Origin: Pseudomonadota bacterium
Lineage (GTDB): Bacteria; Pseudomonadota; Gammaproteobacteria; Burkholderiales; Burkholderiaceae_E
Direction of reading: 5' to 3'
NCBI GenBank assembly: GCA_023389175.1
Contig: JAEWEW010000006.1
Location: forward strand, 1 to 17,573
DNA length: 17,573 bases
Below the pieces are notes generated by a model. That model was not told the origin of the DNA. It did no database searches and saw only the letters and a program-made list of their open reading frames with translations. Both the position numbers and the translations under genes were made by a program. Numbering within the stretch: the stretch's first letter is position 1; every line of letters starts with the position of its first letter. This document shows, piece after piece, positions 14,056 through 17,573 of this stretch.

Positions 14056-14891
14056 CCGGGCGCGGTCGGCGGCAGCGCCAGTCCCTCGGCCAGCGTCATG
14101 ACCGCGCCTCGCGGCGGTGCAGCCGCCCAGTCGCCCAGCACCCAGCGCTCGTACGGGCCCGTGCCATCGGGGCGGGGCCAGCGATGACGTCCCGGACGAT
14201 GGGTGTGTCCGTGCACCAGCAGGTCGGCCGACTGGTCGGAGAGCAGCGCGCTGGCAGCCGTTTCGTCCACGTCCGAAAGCGTCTCGGTCAGCGCCTGCAC
14301 CGCGCTGCTGCGGGAGCGCAGGTCGAGCGCCATCCGGATGCGCTCCGGCGGCGGCCGGGCGAGGAAGTCCCGCTGCCACTGCGCGGAACGGCAGAGCGCC
14401 CGCCACTGCTGGTAGGCGGTGTCATCGACGCAGAGCGCGTCGCCGTGGCTGAGCACGACGCGCCGACCGGCGACCTCGATCGCCGCAGGGTCCGACAGCA
14501 TGGTCGCGCCGCACATCCCGGAGAACGACCGCTGCGACGACTGCCCCGGCAGGGGCACGTCCAGCAGGAAGTCCCGGTTGCCACGCATCAGGAAGATCCG
14601 CGCCCCGCGCGCGGCGAACGCCTCGAGACGGTTGGCAAGCGCGACCGCGGAGCGCGTGAGCTGGTCATCGCCCACCCAGAACTCGAACTGGTCGCCGAGC
14701 AGGAAGAGGCTGACTCCGCCGGCGGCGAGGCCGCCCGGCACCGCCCGGTCGGCATGCTCGATGCTCGTGTCCAGCCCCGCGAGCACCCGGGCCGTAAGCG
14801 CCGGCTGTGCGTCGTCCAGGTGCATGTCCGAGACGAACAGGGCCGCCTCCGGGCGCGCGATGCGCGCGGCCGGGGGGAGCGGGTCGGTCAT
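14052..14891 (-). CDS. lpxH: UDP-2,3-diacylglucosamine diphosphatase LpxH
   Basis: A 279-residue peripheral membrane calcineurin-like phosphoesterase that hydrolyses UDP-2,3-diacylglucosamine to lipid X in lipid A synthesis. Metal-site motifs are present in order: D22 and H24 in VSDMHL, D67 in LLGDQFEFWVGDD, N105 in RGNRDFLL, H149 in LSHGD, and H227/H229 in VHGHTHRP. The LCVDDTAYQQWR stretch matches LpxH. It is about 40 residues longer than E. coli LpxH. The extra length is at the N-terminus, around 42-60, after RDFLL (about nine residues) and at the C-terminus. The start ATG 14891 has no clear ribosome binding site. It follows the cyclophilin gene by 43 bases on the same strand and is probably cotranscribed with it. 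Its stop overlaps the convergent trmJ stop. Confidence 0.93.
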   Translation of the reverse strand: MTDPLPPAARIARPEAALFVSDMHLDDAQPALTARVLAGLDTSIEHADRAVPGGLAAGGVSLFLLGDQFEFWVGDDQLTRSAVALANRLEAFAARGARIFLMRGNRDFLLDVPLPGQSSQRSFSGMCGATMLSDPAAIEVAGRRVVLSHGDALCVDDTAYQQWRALCRSAQWQRDFLARPPPERIRMALDLRSRSSAVQALTETLSDVDETAASALLSDQSADLLVHGHTHRPGRHRWPRPDGTGPYERWVLGDWAAAPPRGAVMTLAEGLALPPTAPG

Positions 14892-14934
14892 GGCGCCGGG
14901 TCGCCGCGCGTCCCGCTGACCGGCGCGGCCGGGC

Positions 14935-15531
14935 CTATTTGGACACCCGGCTCACGGACTCGATCACCACGGGCTCTGCGGGCACATCGCCGTGCGGGCC
15001 GCTCCGGCCGGTCTTGACTTTCGCGATCTTCTCCACCGTCTCCATGCCGCTCACCACCTTGCCGAAGACGGCATACCCGTTGCCGTCCGGATTCGGGTGG
15101 TTCAGGCTCGCGTTGTTCACCGTGTTGATGAAGAACTGCGACGTGGCGGAGTCCGGAACGCTGGTGCGGGCCATCGCGATGGTGCCCGCGTCGTTCTTCA
15201 GGCCGTTGCGGGACTCGAGCGGGATCGGTCCGCGCGTGCTTTTCTGGCGCATGTCCTTGTCGAACCCGCCACCCTGGATCATGAAGTTGCCGATCACTCG
15301 GTGGAAGATGAGGCCGGAGTAGAAGCCGTCATCCACATACTGGAGAAAGTTGGCCACCGTCTTCGGCGCCTTCTCCGGATAGAGCTCGATGACGATGTCG
15401 CCGAGAGAGGTCTTCATCAGCACCTGCGGATTCGGGCCGGCGGCCGAGGCCTCGTCGGCCGTCGCGGCCATCATCATGACGCCGGCGAAGAGGGAGGCGA
15501 GAAGAGTTTTCCTGAAAGGGAATCCGGGCAT
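14935..15531 (-). CDS. ppiA: Periplasmic peptidyl-prolyl cis-trans isomerase (cyclophilin)
   Basis: A 198-residue protein with a signal peptide (about 1-30: basic FRK, hydrophobic LLASLFAGVMMMAATA, cleavage near ASA-A) and a single cyclophilin domain. It catalyses proline isomerisation, which assists protein folding in the periplasm. Active-site residues are visible in FHRVIGNFMIQGGGF (R78, F83, M84, Q86) and in SATSQFFINTV (132-138). At the position of the drug-binding tryptophan of eukaryotic cyclophilins there is F156 (YAVFGKV), as in other bacterial forms. GGAG nine bases before ATG 15531 supports the start. It lies 61 bases after the TPR gene and 43 before lpxH on the same strand, so the three are likely one operon. 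A second, cytoplasmic cyclophilin gene often found next to it in related genomes is absent here. Confidence 0.93.
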   Translation of the reverse strand: MPGFPFRKTLLASLFAGVMMMAATADEASAAGPNPQVLMKTSLGDIVIELYPEKAPKTVANFLQYVDDGFYSGLIFHRVIGNFMIQGGGFDKDMRQKSTRGPIPLESRNGLKNDAGTIAMARTSVPDSATSQFFINTVNNASLNHPNPDGNGYAVFGKVVSGMETVEKIAKVKTGRSGPHGDVPAEPVVIESVSRVSK

Positions 15532-15592
15532 GTCAGTGGGCTCCGTGCCAAGTGGGTGAAAGGGTGGTACGGCGCAGCCGGTGCAGCGGCGC

Positions 15593-16201
15593 TCATCGGG
15601 AATTGCCGCCGGCCGGGCGGGCCGTCGGGCGGGGTGCGGACTGCACCGGGACCGCGCTCACCAGCTTCAGCTTCGGTGCGACGGTCTTGTTGGCGGGATC
15701 CAGCTGCTGGGCGGTCTGGTAGCTGCGCGCGGCGAGGCGCGCGTAGATGTCGCCCAGGTTCTCGTGCGCCACCGCGTAGTCGGGGACCGCGCGGATGGCG
15801 CCTTCGAGTGCCTCGCGGGCGAGGTCGAGGCGCCCCTGCGCCGCCCGCACCACCGCGAGGTTGTTGTACGGCTCGGGCAGCTCCGGAAACTCCCGCGTGA
15901 GCGCCTCGAATGCCTGCTCGGCTTCCGGCAGGCGCTGCAGCGACGTGAGCGCCACGCCGCGCACGAACCGTAGCGTGGCATCGTACGGGAAGGTCTTGAG
16001 GCCGGTATCCGCAATCTCCAGGGCCCGCTGCGCATTGCCCGCCTTCAGCGCCGCCTGGGCGGCGTCCTGCGGCCGCGTGACCTCGGCGCCGAGCGAGGAC
16101 TGCAGCGGCGCCTGCGCCGGCGCGACGGCGGGCGCGAGCAGGAACATCGGGACGCAGGCAAGGCAGATCGCCCGGAGCGCCCCGGAGGCCGCGGATTCCA
16201 T
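15593..16201 (-). CDS. Exported tetratricopeptide-repeat protein
   Basis: A 202-residue protein with a signal peptide (hydrophobic AICLACVPMFLLAPAVAPA, about 11-29; cleavage near AQA) and three to four TPR units at about 44-75, 77-110, 111-143 and 145-170. The third is the clearest (PELPEPYNNLAVVRAAQGRL). TPR arrays mediate protein-protein contacts; the partner is unknown. The C-terminus is Pro/Arg-rich (PRPTARPAGGNSR). ATG 16201 is chosen because the predicted signal follows it directly and the shared promoter-like element lies 31 bases upstream; the frame stays open to 16288 but would overlap the cysS start. It heads the TPR-ppi-lpxH group and is divergent from cysS. Conserved position near cysS and ppi in betaproteobacteria suggests an envelope role, but I do not know the function. 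Confidence 0.85.
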   Translation of the reverse strand: MESAASGALRAICLACVPMFLLAPAVAPAQAPLQSSLGAEVTRPQDAAQAALKAGNAQRALEIADTGLKTFPYDATLRFVRGVALTSLQRLPEAEQAFEALTREFPELPEPYNNLAVVRAAQGRLDLAREALEGAIRAVPDYAVAHENLGDIYARLAARSYQTAQQLDPANKTVAPKLKLVSAVPVQSAPRPTARPAGGNSR

Positions 16202-16232
16202 CGAACGCACGTTAAACTGTCCGGGACGGTAT

Positions 16233-16250
16233 GGAAAGCCCTGGATTCTA
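16233..16250 (-). promoter_or_regulatory. Putative TPR-ppi-lpxH promoter core, shared 18-bp element
   Basis: The minus strand reads TAGAATCCAGGGCTTTCC, 31 bases before the TPR start. It differs from the suhB upstream element at 13153-13170 in two of 18 positions. TAGAAT is taken as a -10. No recognisable -35 sits 16-18 bases upstream, so the promoter call is tentative. Confidence 0.42.
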
Positions 16251-16286
16251 CCGTCCGGCCTTGGCCGATCGCCCGGATCACCCCCC

Positions 16287-17573
<1,287 letters not shown>

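Overview
This is a G+C-rich, tightly packed bacterial chromosomal window with strong G/C bias at third codon positions. The gene set points to a proteobacterium, most likely a betaproteobacterium. It has an outer membrane (LpxH, an RND efflux pump with its outer-membrane channel, a periplasmic cyclophilin). The block cysS / TPR / ppi / lpxH / trmJ / suhB resembles the order known from Burkholderiales-type genomes, and the CysS N-terminal motif (CGMTVYDYCHVGH) is of the betaproteobacterial kind. The taxonomic call is inference. No gap between genes exceeds about 200 bases, and I saw no tRNA, rRNA, CRISPR array, insertion sequence or integrase.

Layout, left to right. (1) 1-1085 (+): the 3' end of a carbohydrate ABC transporter operon, with the tail of a MalF-type permease and a complete MalG-type permease. 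(2) 1150-3754: an arginine catabolism module. An Lrp/AsnC regulator (-) is divergent from ornithine cyclodeaminase and arginase (+), whose reading frames overlap. Arginase makes ornithine and urea from arginine; the cyclodeaminase makes proline and ammonia from ornithine. A perfect 8-bp inverted repeat sits between the divergent genes. (3) 3798-4517 (-): a small secreted lytic transglycosylase. (4) 4651-10592 (-): a complete tripartite RND multidrug efflux operon (adaptor lipoprotein, AcrB-type pump, OprM/NodT-type channel lipoprotein), divergent from an AcrR-type TetR repressor (10786-11514, +). A 24-bp near-palindromic operator overlaps the likely promoter. (5) 11541-12200 (+): pyroglutamyl-peptidase I. 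(6) 12241-17573: a housekeeping block with suhB (-), trmJ (+), lpxH (-), periplasmic cyclophilin (-), TPR protein (-), and cysS (+) cut off by the window end.

The regulatory logic visible in the DNA is conventional: two divergent regulator/target pairs each carry an inverted repeat in the shared control region. The suhB and TPR-ppi-lpxH promoters share an 18-bp element (16 of 18 identical) containing a TAGAAT -10-like hexamer. I found no gene cluster that looks like an undescribed system. The most interesting items are these regulatory sequences, a 12-bp tandem repeat at the end of the efflux adaptor gene, and the unusual N-terminal extension of the cyclodeaminase.
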